Origin: Xiphias gladius
Taxonomy: Eukaryota > Chordata > Actinopteri > Istiophoriformes > Xiphiidae
Direction: 5' to 3'
NCBI RefSeq assembly: GCF_016859285.1
Contig: NC_053418.1
Coordinates: 19,741,329 to 19,805,328, forward strand
DNA: 64,000 bases
How positions within the stretch are numbered: position 1 is the stretch's first letter; the number at the start of each line of letters is the position of its first letter. The notes under the pieces were generated by a model, which was not told the origin of the DNA, ran no database searches, and saw only the letters and a program-made list of their open reading frames with translations. Below are positions 50,401 through 64,000 of the stretch, piece after piece. The position numbers and the translations under genes are program-made.

Positions 50401-53400
50401 GGGAAGTCAGGCACCTCCTAAAAAAAACCCCAATGACGGTCAAAAGAAAGTCTCATTAACCTTTGTGATGAATGATAAGTTAAATACTCAGGGCTGTCCT
50501 ACCTGAAGCACAGCATAGTTGCTAAGCAGAGAGCAGCGCATCTTGGAGGTGCTGCTGTCACTGTGGACCAGCTGACAGCCCTCCTGGCTCCAGCCTCCCT
50601 GCTTCTCCAGTCCCTTCAGGCTCCACTGGGCTGCCACAGCGTCAGCACCAGGAGACAAGTGGCGCAGCGACACCCAGATGGGCTCTGAGTGGTTCCACAT
50701 GCTGCAACCGTCTGTCACAGAAAGGGAGCAAATTACCAATACAAAAATGTACTGACACCAGAGTTGCTTAATGTACATTCAATTGAAAAATCATTGATGG
50801 ATAATTTAATATTATTAGGTAAATCAGTTTAAACTGGAGTCAGCTTCCCTCAGTCTGAGTCATGTTCTTTTACACTGCTTGATGAGTTTCTAAAATGTCC
50901 AAAATGCCTCTCAACATCTCCCAGAGAAAGGGATCCAAAGTGCTCTTTAGATGTAGGTGGAAAGAGCTAAAATAACAGCAAAGCTTGTCAAGGTCAAAAA
51001 AACCAAAAGAGAAAAGGGAGTGGACAAAGAACGGGGCTGTGGTTTGTCAGGCCCAGTAGCTCAGATAAAGTAAATTCCAACAACTTTTTTACAATGCAAG
51101 TTTTTTTACTTCGTGTTGTACCAGTAGCCAATCTGCAAAAATGTAACCGGCACTACTGTTAGTATAGAAAGTGGCTCTCTGCTTCTTCTACGATAGATTT
51201 TTCCTAGATTAAAACTGTTTAAAATAAATACAAAATGTTGGGTATTTGTTTTACCCCAAGACATAACCATGATTGTTCATGTTATACAGGAATTATGCTA
51301 CACTGTAGTAGTACTGGAAGTATTATAAAAAATATGTCATATATTATATATATCTACAAGAACTAGAATTAAAAAATGCCCAAAAATACATCGATCAACC
51401 ACATTTAAAACCGGTAACTGGATTTAATGTTGAGTTGTGCATATTTCTATTATATTTTATTTTCTATTTAGTAGTTTAAGAAGCATGTTTTCTTTAAATA
51501 TGGGGAATAGGAAGTGGATTTCACTAATTAGAAGTTTCCTTACCTAGGCCTACAAAGATGACAGGAGTGTTGACACTACGTCTGCGGGTGTGTTCCCCTG
51601 TGTTGCTTGAGTTCCCAGACAGAGGAAAAAAGCTGCCAGTTCGGAAGACTACAAACTGCAGCTTACAGTCTGCAGTAGCATCGGGAGGAAATAGAGTAGC
51701 TGGGAGAGTCACAGATGCCAGGGCTACTGAATTCTGGAAAAGAAAACATAAGACACATGCAAATCATGTATCTAATGTTAAAATCCTGCACTAAACCTTG
51801 ATAACTGTGAATGCAGATAAAATAGGTTACTAATGGCACAGCATATAGTAATAGAAGCAACAAGGAGATGCAAGAGGGGTGCTCGGCCTCACCTTTAGGA
51901 GAAAATTGTTGAGGGAGATGTTATGGGAGCCAGTGCTGCAACGGAAACGAAGCTGTTGTTCATGGGCAGACTCTGTCATTTCTATTCCCAGGCTGCCCAC
52001 TGAGACCTCAAGACGCAGATATGCAGTGCATGTTATGCCAGTAAAATGGGCAGGTCGAATTAAGTGGGCCTCCATCACAATATTCCTAGACACCTGTACA
52101 TTTCAAAATCGAATATAAAGGGTAAGGATTATCTCCATGTATTGTCATTTGTTCACTTCAGTCATCCATATAGGGTGTCTAACATCTAAATAAATTGAAA
52201 ATACAACAAAAAATATTCACATTTACACTTTGGTTGTAAATTTATGCACTACTCCCAAATTTCATGAATGACTCATATATGTCTTTCCTGTTGTCACAAT
52301 GAACTATAAATATATTCGGTGTGTTTCTCTAGAAGTTCCGCTTGCACTGTTAAAAAAAGGTTATGAGGAGATTAAAAAAAAAAAAAAGAAATAAGAAAAC
52401 TTAGGATGACGGTCGCTACCATGGAGAAGTCCTGAGCATGACTATGTAGCTGAGGCCAGGCCAGTGTCTCTAGAGAGTGGACTATGGAGCTGCAGGCTCT
52501 CTTTTCTCTCTGTGCAAGAGCGAGGATCTGATCGTCCACCTGCATCAGGTTACTGCCCATCTCGACCAACACCTCTGACAACTAGAACAAACACACACAG
52601 AAATTTTACAGTAAAAGGACAGTAAGGTCAGGAGAAAGCATGACACAAGCATATATTTACATAGTCATTTTAATATGCAATAAAATCTTCCTCACCTCCC
52701 GCAGCTGTCTGACATATTCCATAAACTTCTCCATCATTTGTGCCACATACAACACATCTACTGAGTCCGTGAAGCCTGCAGCCTCCAGGGTGTATGTTCG
52801 CACCTGATGTGCCACAGTAACAGCATTCGACGCATTGATGGGCCTCTGTAAAGCAAGAGCAAACATATGGTGAGGACACAAGGTGTGAAGTCATGAAACT
52901 AAATCTACAATGTGTTTACTGAACATGAACTATGTACCATGGTAAACCTTGCCCTGACAGCAGTACTGACCAGAATGAACGTATGAAGGACACGGGTGAT
53001 ACCATTGGTGTAGTGACAGTTTGAGTAGTCACCCTCCTGCCACTTTCCAGTACGGTCACAGTAACGAGAGGCTTTTTTCTGCTCCATACCCCCCTCCACA
53101 GACAGGGAAGGGTAACGCAGCTGTAGGCAGTACTGATGGGAGGTGATGCCTGCCAGGGTTCTTGGCCACCTGGGAATCAAAACCAGAGAATAATGAGAAT
53201 GCTGAATCCTTAGGTGTGTAATAATAAATAATGTAACAGTAACTAACCTGAACTCCCCACGGTTGTTGACAACTTTATCCTCTGGACAGAAGGAGGCACT
53301 GTTCTCCAGCACCACTATTTCAACACTGCGAGACGTATTGCCCCGCCCAGTAGAAACCACACACTCCCACTCTCCACTGGCCTCCACATGTACGTTGAAT

Positions 53401-56154
53401 AGAATAAGCTCACTGGATAAAGATGATGTAACAAGCTCATTATAACACATCACCACCATATACTCATGGGTGTGCTTTAACTTTATTCATTCTATATTTT
53501 GTTTGCACAAAAACTATTTGAATTATGACTGAAAAACAGCATCGTCAAAGCACATTAGAGCAAAATAGAGCAGTCAGAGTGCCTGAATAGTTTTGTAACC
53601 ACACCTGGTGATGAAGGTGCAGTCATGCAGCACACTGTTCTCCAGCTGGACACCCATCTCTGGGTCAGAGGTCACCAACTGACCATTGTGACGCCAGTGC
53701 AAGGTGGTGATCTTGTCCACCAAGGCAGCAGTGCAGTGGAAGGGCAGTCGATCGCCTTTGAAGACCACCTGGCGCTGGGACGGCAGCAGCGACAGAGTGT
53801 GCAGCTCCAGAGGGCCATCTGAGCACCATGGTGGGAAAAGTCACAGATGTGACTGTTATACATAACTCTGAATTTTTTCTGCTGCTCTCTCATTACTAGA
53901 CCTCAGCTATGTTTCCACAGAAGCTATTATGAGTCTGCTGTTCTAGAAAAGATTGGATGCAGACAGCAGCAATTCATAAATGCAACCCACAGGATTAGTT
54001 GTCACAGCTCACTGATACATTTAGAAATATTTCCCTGCTGAGCTGCTGGGAAAGATATATTTCTCTCTTTTTTTTCTACTAATTCTTCAAATTACTGAGG
54101 TGATCTTGAGCAATGTTATGAGTTTACTCTCACTGTCATTCAGAAGCTAATGTTCTCTGAAACAAAGCATAGCCTCAATCTAGCCAGGCTCTCACCACAG
54201 CTCAGCTGGCTTTCCCTTAGTCCACGCAGGGGCTTTCCCCTCAGGTTCCTGGGATAGGCACACAGGGTTTCATCCCCCAACCGGGCTGAACTGCTGCGAA
54301 AAAAGCCTGGGACCCAACGCAACCCGCAATCACATGACAGATGGTCCGAATTGAAGTTCCTGGAGAGAGAAGTCAGATACAGTGTTATATCTAGTTGCTT
54401 ATTATAGGATCTACACACAGTATCATACCTGTACGTGACAAAAAAAACCCTTAAAGGCTTGGTGAATTGTTTTCACTCTGAAATGAATTAACTGTTTTAT
54501 TCTACCAGTACTACCAGTACTTCATATAAAAAATTTAAAAAAAGTTTGTTGACACACTCATATTCTGATTCATGATAGCCTAAATTGAAATATGGTTTTC
54601 ATCTACAAATAATACATAGATGAAAATATCCAAATTCAAATAAACACATGTCCACATTGATTTTAAAACAGTTAGCAAACCCTAGCCAAAATAAATATTA
54701 ACTTAAATAAATGTTATCTTTGTCTAGAATATTTATTGTTTTATTCAGATATGGAATGGTATGCTATGAGACTGATTTTTTGCAGACAGCGTCTAATACT
54801 CACACTAGCTTCAGGGACGGCAGCTCTTCAAATACTCCTGGATCCATGGTCGATATGATGTTGCCAGAGAGGTTCCTGGCAGAACACAAATTAGATACAA
54901 GCAAGTTAACTCAATAGCTTGAACGTAACACAGAAAGTCTATTATTTTTATGGAATCAATTCATCTGTCGCTTACAGTTTGGTGAGATTGGTCAGCCCCT
55001 GGAACATGTCTGCAGTCAGGCAGCCAATGCGGTTGTTGGATAGGTCGCTAAAAGTGTAAAAAGACAAAGGAATGCGTGGCTTATTTTCAGATTTGTCTCA
55101 GCTACTCAGCCACAGATTGTGATATCTTGACTCTTTCACTGCCTATGTTGTTTTTGTGATATCAGATCAAATACTACATATCCAACATACAGACAAAACT
55201 GTGCAACACTTCCTTTCCAGTCTCGTTTATAATGAAATGAATAATGATAAAGGATTTTCTTTGATTCTAGTACCTCTATAGTATATTTTACTGCAGTCTG
55301 CTCTTTTCTTAGAGAGTTAAAAATCTAAATAAGCATGCCAACAGTCTCTGCCACTTTCCCTTATCACAACTCCATGGGACCCCAGTAAAAGTTTATCACC
55401 AATGAGGTAAAAGCAGGGCCCCTGTTCTGCTGTTCACCCCTGAGTGTGATGTATAGCCACAGCCAGAGAGGGATCTGCTCTGTTGCACCTCTGACACTAC
55501 CCAGCAGAGAGCTGTCCAGAGCATGTGTTTATCTCCCCCTGTTTGTTTTGAGAAGCCCCAGACTTTGCAGGGAAAACACAAGGAGGAGGAAAGGGGAGTC
55601 ACGCGGTGCAGCACAGACAACCAGCTCCGACCCACGCCGTACCCAGACCTCGGTGTCCAAAAACACAAAACGTGAGCAGCGAGCGGCTGCAAACAGCTGC
55701 CTGTCACATCCAGTGACATGTGAGGAGCCTCTGCTTGGGCCCGAGGTTTCCACGGTGGCGGAGCGGGGCACCAGAGATGATATTGTATGACCCCCACAAG
55801 GATCAGCAGAAAAACTTTAGAGAAGGAGGCCTTTATGGTCACACTAACACCAGGAGCTCAATATAACACATGACGACTGCCGTGAGCTACCAGAATAGTA
55901 TTAGCTTCTCTCTTTGAACGACTGCTGTCAATTTGGTAAACAATCACCCCCCAAAAAAAAAAACCTACAGACGCTATCATCCGCCTCATAACAAACCGAA
56001 AAAAAAACGAATTCAAAATTTGAATTCAGTGTTTGATGCTCTGAAACCACATGGAATTTGATTTATGTTAATGTCTACTTACAGTTTCCGAAGCTCAGAT
56101 AGGCCTTGGAAGGCTCCAGGCATGATGGTGCTGATTAAATTGTGCTTGAGGTCC
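47443..56154 (-). CDS. adgra2: Adhesion G protein-coupled receptor A2 (GPR124), 5' exons missing
   Basis: Fifteen minus-strand exons join in phase: 56154-56083, 55047-54976, 54875-54804, 54359-54196, 53818-53605, 53412-53248, 53169-52971, 52845-52696, 52581-52420, 52093-51893, 51733-51544, 50711-50503, 50417-50290, 50203-50080, 49993-49845, 49107-49018 and 48862-47443 (the last two LRR-to-tail pieces bring the total to seventeen), giving 1259 residues. Domain order: three 24-residue LRRs, LRR C-terminal cap (CDCGLRW), Ig domain (HCTAAL, GEWECVV), hormone-receptor domain ([19 protein letters not shown]), GAIN region, seven TM helices, and a long cytoplasmic tail ending GLWKSETTV, a class I PDZ ligand. 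Known role: with Reck it forms the Wnt7a/Wnt7b co-receptor needed for brain angiogenesis. Signal peptide, LRR N-cap and first LRR are absent and presumably encoded beyond 64000. Confidence 0.93.
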
Positions 56155-59100
56155 CTGGGGAGAGAGAAAATATTAGGTCAATGAGAGAACGCATGCAGGG
56201 ATAATGCAGACAAATCTTCAAGGAATATTTCTATATGTTGGCAAATACACAACTTTACATTTTTGTCGAGATTTAGATGAGAACATCGACACTACTCTCA
56301 TGTCTGTGCTGTAAATATGTATCTGGAGCCAGTGGCTGGTTAGCGTAGTTTAGCATAAAGACTGGAAGCAGGGGGAAACAAGTAGCGTGGCTCTGGGAGC
56401 TTTAAAGGTGCTGGTAGGTTGACTTTGTTACCTCAGGAAAGAGCCAGGCTAGCCGTTTCCCCCTGCTCCTGTAAGCTAAGATAAGCTAATTGGCTGCGGG
56501 CTGTAGATTCGTACTTAACAGACAGACATGACAGGGGTATCAATTGTCTAACTTTTTGCAACAAAGCAAATAAGTGTATTTCCAAAAATGTAAAAGTATT
56601 CCACTGAGACTCCAAGAGAAGGCTTCTAAGTTTAAAATGAAGGGGACTGGAGACACATTTCCAAAACCTGGCCCTTCCGCTGGGATACGGAGAGATATTT
56701 CTGCACACATAGGAAAATCTTATCCGATCCCATCCCAAGTAACCTGGACTTGAGGCTAGCAAGATGCAAATACTTGACAAAATTAAATATTGGTGGAGTC
56801 TAAACCTGGATACAAGGGGTTCTGTCATACCTCGTTTGTTTCAAAATAACTCTTTCCATGATAAACCTGGCTATTGCAAATCCTAAATGTGAATTCCTTT
56901 AACTGCTTTTTAAGATCTAATTTCATACTATCTGCAGCACTTTTCTCCACCCTCTTTCCATTCCGCACCCACACCCACGTGTTAAACTATTCAGACAGAT
57001 GCCCCTTCTCCATCAGCTAACCTGCATTAGATTTGGAATCCAAGAAGTTTTTTATTGGCCAGATGGGAATAGTGAGGTTAAGGCAGGTCAGGAGATGGAT
57101 GGTTATCGGCAGGACATGGTGGTTGTGGGCTGGAATGTGATCCATGTTTCTGCAGCATGAAAAATGCCTGGTCCCAATGGAATAGTCACAGAGGAGGATT
57201 TCCTTCCAGTAGTGCACAATCATCAGTGCAGTGGCTGCATTTTTGTCTATTTCACTTTTTACCGAGATGCCACTGAGGTAGGCAAGACCTCAGGGGACTT
57301 TCTGGACCTTTTTTTCACGAAGATTATCTGTCATCGCAGTTCTCGACCACGCTGCATCACACCATGTACAACCTCAGGCATCTCTTAACCATTTTCTTGT
57401 CTGCTTTCCAAGAGATGAGTTATTCTGATCAAACTAGGACAGGAAAATTGTTTTAGAAAATGGCTTCCAGTAACAAATTAGACCATGCGGTATGGCTTGG
57501 ATAGAGTCAGAGATCAGGGGTTTTGCTGTTGGTCCAAGCTCTCTCCAAGCCCATCGCTCATATCTAGATTATAGACAGGAGACAGGTTATAATGACGGAG
57601 CAAAATCTATCTGGCCTCCGACCAAAAAGCTGAGGTCTGTTGTGTTTGTCTCAAAGCAGACAGCTTTGGACAGCTCAGCTCAACTCTTTGAGTACATGCC
57701 AGCTTGTCACACAGAACATTTTGCAACAACTTCACAGCTTTTTTAAAAGGTGGAGATATTTCCACCTCTTCACCTCTATGATTGTGACCAATAAGGTAGC
57801 CAAAAAAAAAATCTTGATAGCTTTAGCTTCACAAAGTAGAGTTTGTGTGTGTTTGACAAAGAACCAAAGTATGTGTGTGTGTATGTTGTAATCTCTGCGG
57901 GCCTATGTGTCCCACTATAGATGTACATGCAATTATAGGCGAGTGGGGGGAGAACAATACTGCAGTTTCCAGTCTGTGTGTCCCGGGGCTCATTAGTGCA
58001 GCGATGAAAGAAAAGGCACGGCCCACTATTTCCTCTCTCTGATGACCGTCTCTCCCTCCCTGTCTGTCCTTTTCACAGACATACTGTATACAAGCATGCA
58101 TTTGCTGTGTAACACTGGTCTCCATGTATATGCACTAAAACATGCTTCGCAAGTGGCTTAAGATGATACTACAAACAAGGTAGAGCCCACACCCAATTCT
58201 GATTAGGTCACTAGTTTGCAATTTTACTTTCAAACCTCATGTCTTTCAACTGTCTCAGAAAGTAAAGATTAAAACGTGCTCATTCCACTCTAATTTTCAA
58301 GTATCTTATACTGACACTTAATATATGGTTATAACTTTACATATTATTGTACACCTGTCCTGAATCTTAACGACCCTGGAAAAAAAATCTCAAGACTGAC
58401 TCCAAATACCCCCCATGGAAATACTGGATTTAGAAAGACTCTCTTCTGGTACACCTACATATGAATTTAATGAATTACAACGAATACTAAAACTGAAATG
58501 TTTCAACCCGTTGGCTGATTTAAGCTTTTTACATGTATTTTTTGGGGCATTTTATAGAGACGTTACAAGAAAGCAACAAAGGTTCCTCACAAGCTTGGGG
58601 ACAAGAAAAACTTTTAACAATAGAACTATTTAGAGATGTTTGTGCTGGTGTTTGTGTTGGTATGTCATCTTCTAATGGAAAGACACAATATATCATACGG
58701 ACAATACCTAAATCAAAAAACAGAACTTACATACACAAATATACATACACAGGCGTACAGACACACAAACAAACACATTGATTTTGCTGTTCTTAGAGGA
58801 CATTACACTTTACTTGGCGATTTACTGTTACATTAATAACTGATACATCCATGAACCCGCACCAGATCGAACACAAACATACACACACACACTCAAACAC
58901 TCACACACATTGAGGCACAGAGGTTTCATGTCAGTGAATCTTGCACTGAGAGCCACATAGTGACACTGGTAGCATGGAGTTCATAAGTGCCTTAAACTCT
59001 CTGAAGGGGAGCTTTTTGGGCCATTGAACTGTGAGACAAATTTTCAACTAACAATACACCCCAAACAGCTGCATTTCCTACCCGGCTTGAAAGGGTACAG

Positions 59101-62100
59101 TGCTGTGTGTATCAGCAGTCCACTACTTCTGATACACTCTCTTATCACCAAGCTGGGGAATTTGAAGGAGCTCTCCAGAGTCGACAGGATTTGAAGTCCT
59201 TGCCAAGTGCTTAGCCTTACCGTAGCCCAAATGTCAGTTCTCATTCACCACCATAATCCAGGCTAAATCTCAGCGGCAGCCCCACGCCACTTGTCCACAC
59301 TCTCAGATTTATTTCCAACTTTATCTCAAACCTACAGTACAGTACAAACTGCAGCTCCAACTGGCCTCACACTCTGGCAATGACTTGTCTCTGTGCCCTC
59401 TGGAGTAGACAGACAACAGCTTCACAGCTCAGTGGCCTTGACACTAATGGCGACAGCTGTCATAAAGCAAGAGGGTAATAGCAGAGACAAGAAATATTTC
59501 AAAGCCTCACACTTGCTGAGCATGAAAATATTATTGTTAAAAAGTTTAGAAGTTGCAACTCGTAGCTATTAATTTTTCATTATTTTCCTCAGTAGCAGCA
59601 TGTAGCTCTTAAAAAAGCTACATGATTGGTGGTGACACAGTATTATTGTGACTATGGCCTTCCTCTCTGAGTTACGCTTTGTAACCTTGGGAGTGCATTG
59701 CTTTTTCCCCTTCACCATATGTGGCCTGTGTGATTGGGTTGTGACAGACTCAAGCTCACTCCCAGCCCAAAAAAAGGGCCATTGTCTGCTGCCACTGGGC
59801 CTAACACCAGAGGCTGCCATCAAGAATGTCTATTTTTTCCTACAAACTCCTCCTGGTCAATGGGGTTGGTCCTCTGCCATTCTGAAGAGTCATTTCTCTG
59901 TGGGTATAAGGGATGAGCACCTGGGCCCCATGCAGGCTGGAGAGGAGCGACGTGCTTGTGGGGCAGCAAGAGGGTAATAATGAAGACATGGTCTGTAAAG
60001 CGCTCCAGACGTGGAGTGCTTTACAGGAGCGCAACGGCAGGGACTGGAGTGCTCTACTGACATTGTTTAAGCCCTGGCCCCCGGAGGGAGCTGGGAAAAT
60101 GACTGAAACCAGGGAATGGCCACTCATTATCACCAGACTGGAATCAACAATTTCCCGTTCCTGGAATTTTTTGATGGAATAACATGGCATTACAGGGCCA
60201 ATTTCTATACTTTAATTACCTGTATCTCTTGATGCAGACCAATATAAGAAACTTCCTGAAGACAGAAACGAATATATAAGTCTATGAATAAAAGGTATGT
60301 TGGACAAGAAAAACAAGGGGGGTTAACTAGCACCTTGGCTGCTGGCAGAGGTCAGTGGAGACCATTTTTGTGCCGCGTGTCATTTCCTGTCTGGTTGGCG
60401 TCTCTAGTATAGGCTCTTGCTCGTTTATTTTTACAGTTTCCTTTTTCTCCTTTTTTTACTAGCTAGCTTTCCCCTGAAGGGAGGGGCAGGTGGGTTCGGG
60501 GATTCAGTTCTGAGCAAAATTGTCCCTGTGTATGGCCCCGCAGACCCCACCTCCCTACTCCTCAACACACTTGCTCACAATGGGGGCTCTGTAACACAGG
60601 CCCCAAACGTATTTCTGCCTTCCCCCCAAAACAGGAAACCAGGATCTGCCGAGCTCTTGTTTTTCTACTAATTTCCTGCTTTGCTGCCCCTTCCCCAGAT
60701 TATTTGCTTTATTTTTTTCTGGTTCCTCTCAGATTGGATATACCTAATCAACTTTTTGTTTGCCTTCATCAGGAAACCAATTGCTTTGATGAAACTAAAG
60801 GAGCAAAAACAGGCATTTTGTATTATACTGTATTCATAATACTGCTGCCATTTGGATTACCGCTGGACACATAGCACCCTACCCGTGGGATGCTTTGGCC
60901 TTGGTAGCACTACTCTAGTTGTTTTTTGGTCTGTACCAGACTCAGTCTTCACACAACTTTGAAAAATTATACATTGTCTGAAAGCTCTGAAGGTCTTTAA
61001 AAGTCTTCTGATTCTGTCTGTGCATAGCATTTTAGGATCATCCATATCACTGCCATAGCTGCTGACACAAAATTGGTTCAGATTTGTGGCTATGGCTCCA
61101 AAGTGTTTTCCACACAAAAGGTATTGGTACAAGCGTTTTATTCCCTTATTTAGTAATTTAGAAAAGAATAGGCAAAGCAATAAAACTCACATTTCTACCA
61201 TGTTTGTGCCTCTCTAACTTTGGGTCAGCGTTTCTTTTACTCATTCTGAACTTTAGGCTGTAAATTACCTTACAAAGAAGACCAGGGTCATGACTTTAAT
61301 CAAAAGGGTTGAAGAATAGTGACTGTTTAATTCTGGGTACATTATTATATAGTCTGTGTACAAAAATGGATGTGTTAGTTAAGGGGTAAAGGTATTTCCT
61401 TCAGACCTGGACAATCACAACCTGACCATCCCCTGCTGTTACTGTACTATGGTTTACTGTTCATAACTGACAGTAACAAACTGTGGATCCAATTGCATAG
61501 CCGTCAGCTGGATGTACAGAAATAGCAATATACAGTTTTAATTGAAGTGTAAAATTTCCTAACTTGATTATATGTTTCTATACTTTGCAGCAAGAGGCGC
61601 TTGGGATTATTCTGCCAAGGAAAACTCTGGAACCACGGACTGTTATTGACTTCAGTTCTGGCTTATGGAGCAGCTGAGAGACGGGGGCGATGCCCGCTTT
61701 GGATGCTCTGTTGATTTTCTACTAGTATGCATAGCAAGTCATAAACAATCAATCTCAGTTTATGGTTTTAATGCAACATAGGCTACAGTAGATTATTACA
61801 ATTGTTTATCAGATTTATGATCATGTAAGGTCAAAGTTTCTCAGAGTCAGAAGTGATAGAATTCTGAAAAGAGAGTAGGCTGTAAGATGTCATTTTTTTT
61901 CCAGTTTTTTCCCTTACTTATCTTAATAAAATGTATGGCAAAACACAACTACAATATTATTGTTGTGTCAAATTTAGTCAATTGATCTGAAAAATCCATC
62001 ATAACATAGGCTCAAAGAATACACATTATGCCTGGGAAGGAAACAGGAACAAACACTTTTCAATCAAATTATCAATGAAAAGACAGCCTTATGTACGTGA

Positions 62101-64000
62101 GTGAATTTTCAGCCAGTAGGTGGACTACAGCTTGTAGAGAATGAGAAGGGGGAGGAACAGCAAGAGACCCAGTGAGCTGGGAGAAGGGAGAAGGGAGATG
62201 CAAAAATAAAGCAGAAAAGGAACACAATCGGAAGTGGGGGGAAGTAAGTCCAGAGAAAGCTCAAGTTCCTCCAAAAAATAAAAGGCCATTGAAACCATAT
62301 CAAGTTTGCCAAATGAGTGTGCAAGAGAGTTACTGGCGTATAAAGCGTACGATTTGGTAATGGGCTTATGAGGGGGCTCGCTCACTGTTTCAATAAACCC
62401 CCCGAGCCATGACTGAGCTAGGCTTGCAATACAAACACACCCCGTTCCTTTAGTTTATCTGAAAGACACATCTGGAATCTATCAACTCCAGCAACACCCC
62501 CCCTTTCTGTTTCCACTCTCCAGCACGCTTAACCCCTTCCTCACCCGGTCCACCCCTTAATGTCATGCACTCTAATTAGATGACTGTTGCCGAACCGGGG
62601 GCCACTCAGTGGCGTGTGCGGGAAAACATACTAACCCAAATGTTAATTTTTGTGTGAGGGAGAAATGCAACTCCCGTGTGCAACCTCCATGGCTGACCTT
62701 TGCTCTCTTCAGAGTGGTTGGCAGGTCAGGTCCTACCCAGACTGGTCTAGACAGAAGGGCTCCTTGCCATGTCCGCACATTCTCCACTGTTTTTACATGC
62801 TATAGTGCTGCCCACCTGTGCTTTTTTCCCCACTCATCAGGGTAATTTTTTCTTAGCCTGTGTGGAAATAATGTTAATCTCCCGCTAAGGAAAACAACTT
62901 CAGATTTTTACAGGACAAACTGCAGGAGTGTGCTTTCCTCCTTCTCTCCCTCCCTCACGCTCCTTCTTCCTCTCTTTCCCTCTCTCTCTCCAGCCACCAT
63001 ACCATCTTTAGCCATCTCGGCTCCGCTTCCCCTGTGTCAGATGGTAAAGTTGTTTAAGTTGGACTTCATCCTAACCCCAGCTGCTCAGAATGGCAGAGGC
63101 GATTTCAGGGTTGGTTTCAGAGAGGCTTAGGCAAGGACTGAGTGGCCTGTCTCCCCTTTTTTAAAACAGATACTATCAAGTCAAAATGTAATAAATTGGT
63201 CTAGGCATTCTTAACCATAATGTGATAATACTGTATATATTTTCCATCTTGCAGACATTTTTCTAAACATATCTACCCATTCTCATGACCTGTGTGACTT
63301 ATTGGTCGCAGGTTTCTATGCAAACTTCCCTGAATTCTTGTTGCTCTACAAGCATTAATCACAAGCAACTCCTTATTTCCTGCTCTTGAATGAAGTTGTT
63401 ATAAGTCAACAGGAAGGTTTTAGTAATCTTGCATGATGTTTCCTGTGCATACTCTTCTGTAGCACAACAAAAGTAAAATTACAGTCATGTCAAGTAGGTT
63501 TATACTGTAGTGATCATTTCAGACTCTCTTGTTGACAAAGTCTATCATGCTGCCAACACCTTGAGCCTCTAACCAGTCCTAACCACAAACCTCACTCCTG
63601 CCTTTCAGACCTGTCCACTACAAGCACCCTGCTGCTCCCTCATCCATCATCATCGCTGCCCTCTGCTCTCCCTCTCTGCTCTCTGCTCCCTCTCTCCCCG
63701 TAGGGTGAGCAGACCTGGTAATGAGGGCCTCTTGTGCCCTGCCTGCCTGTCCTGTGTCCCACGGAGCAGTGGGGCCCGGTTGGACAAGAGCCAGACTGCT
63801 TCGGCCCTCTTTGCTCATTATTCTCATTACCTCGCCTCAAATCAGTGCAGGACAGGCTGCTGGGATCTGTCCACAACTCATAAAGGTCCCGGCTCGTTAG
63901 TGGGGCTGCCAGCGTCAGCTCCCATCAGAAAGGGTGTGCATAGAGATGGAGGTGCACAAATAGTTACACAAGTACAGTATCAAAGCCCTAATGGTGTGAC
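56155..64000 (-). other. Probable upstream intron of adgra2
   Basis: The exon ending at 56154 begins in mid-domain with an acceptor (CTCTCCCCAG on the minus strand), so the gene must continue upstream. I searched this stretch on the minus strand for a further LRR exon or a signal-peptide exon and found none, nor any other gene. It holds one dispersed repeat copy (56311-56600), CT-rich tracts at about 62930-62995 and 63660-63700, and a stretch rich in TG at about 57840-57890. Confidence 0.6.
56311..56600 (+). repeat. Dispersed repeat, copy 2
   Basis: Fuller copy of the element at 20260-20465, same orientation. It starts with 'TAGTTTAGCATAAAGACTGG' and 'GCAGGGGGAAACAAGTAGC', sequence not retained in copy 1, and ends 'AAATAAGTGTATTTCCAAAA'. 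It lies in the adgra2 upstream intron. Confidence 0.7.

Noticed and set aside
57164-57388. 74-residue frame in the adgra2 upstream intron
   Set aside because: Briefly looked like a protein fragment, but has no exon borders, no matching neighbours and no family I can name.
62571-62580. TCTAATTAGA palindrome resembling a homeodomain pair site
   Set aside because: Dozens of 10-bp palindromes are expected by chance in this window, and no other support was found.

Overview
This window is nuclear DNA from a vertebrate, almost certainly a ray-finned fish and probably a percomorph. Its genes have many exons with GT-AG introns. The gene set corresponds to the human 8p11.23 neighbourhood (ADRB3, GOT1L1, RAB11FIP1, ADGRA2), and the dispersed repeats are of kinds familiar from spiny-rayed fish. 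No prokaryotic, viral or CRISPR features are visible.

Layout, left to right: a beta-3-type adrenergic receptor gene (adrb3, +, main exon 966-2285) has a likely tiny second coding exon at 9530-9551, and a 175-bp copy of part of the receptor lies in the intervening DNA (3718-3892). An eight-exon aspartate-aminotransferase-like gene (got1l1, +, 14064-19641) follows, then a two-exon prolactin-releasing-peptide receptor (prlhr2 type, +, 25806-27801). A decayed Penelope-like retroelement lies at about 29.2-31.3 kb on the minus strand. Next come rab11fip1 (-, six exons, 44411 down to 33223) and the 3' part of the adhesion GPCR gene adgra2/gpr124 (-, 15 exons visible from 56154 down to 47443). The signal-peptide and LRR-N-terminal exons of adgra2 were not found and probably lie beyond the right edge, so 56155-64000 reads as intron.

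These genes are neighbours by ancestral linkage, not an operon or pathway. adrb3 and prlhr2 are Gs- or Gq-type signalling receptors, adgra2 is a Wnt7 co-receptor component, rab11fip1 is a recycling-endosome Rab11 effector, and got1l1 is a transaminase-fold protein.

The strongest observation is that the got1l1 reading frame and splice sites are intact across all eight exons, yet the PLP-binding lysine is histidine and most other active-site residues of the aspartate aminotransferase family are replaced. It looks like a maintained pseudoenzyme. Other notable points are the partial adrb3 self-copy, a stop codon lying inside a perfect splice donor that could switch the adrb3 C-tail, the orientation of rab11fip1 compared with human, and a tandemly duplicated 17-bp unit carrying octamer (POU) sites between rab11fip1 and adgra2.
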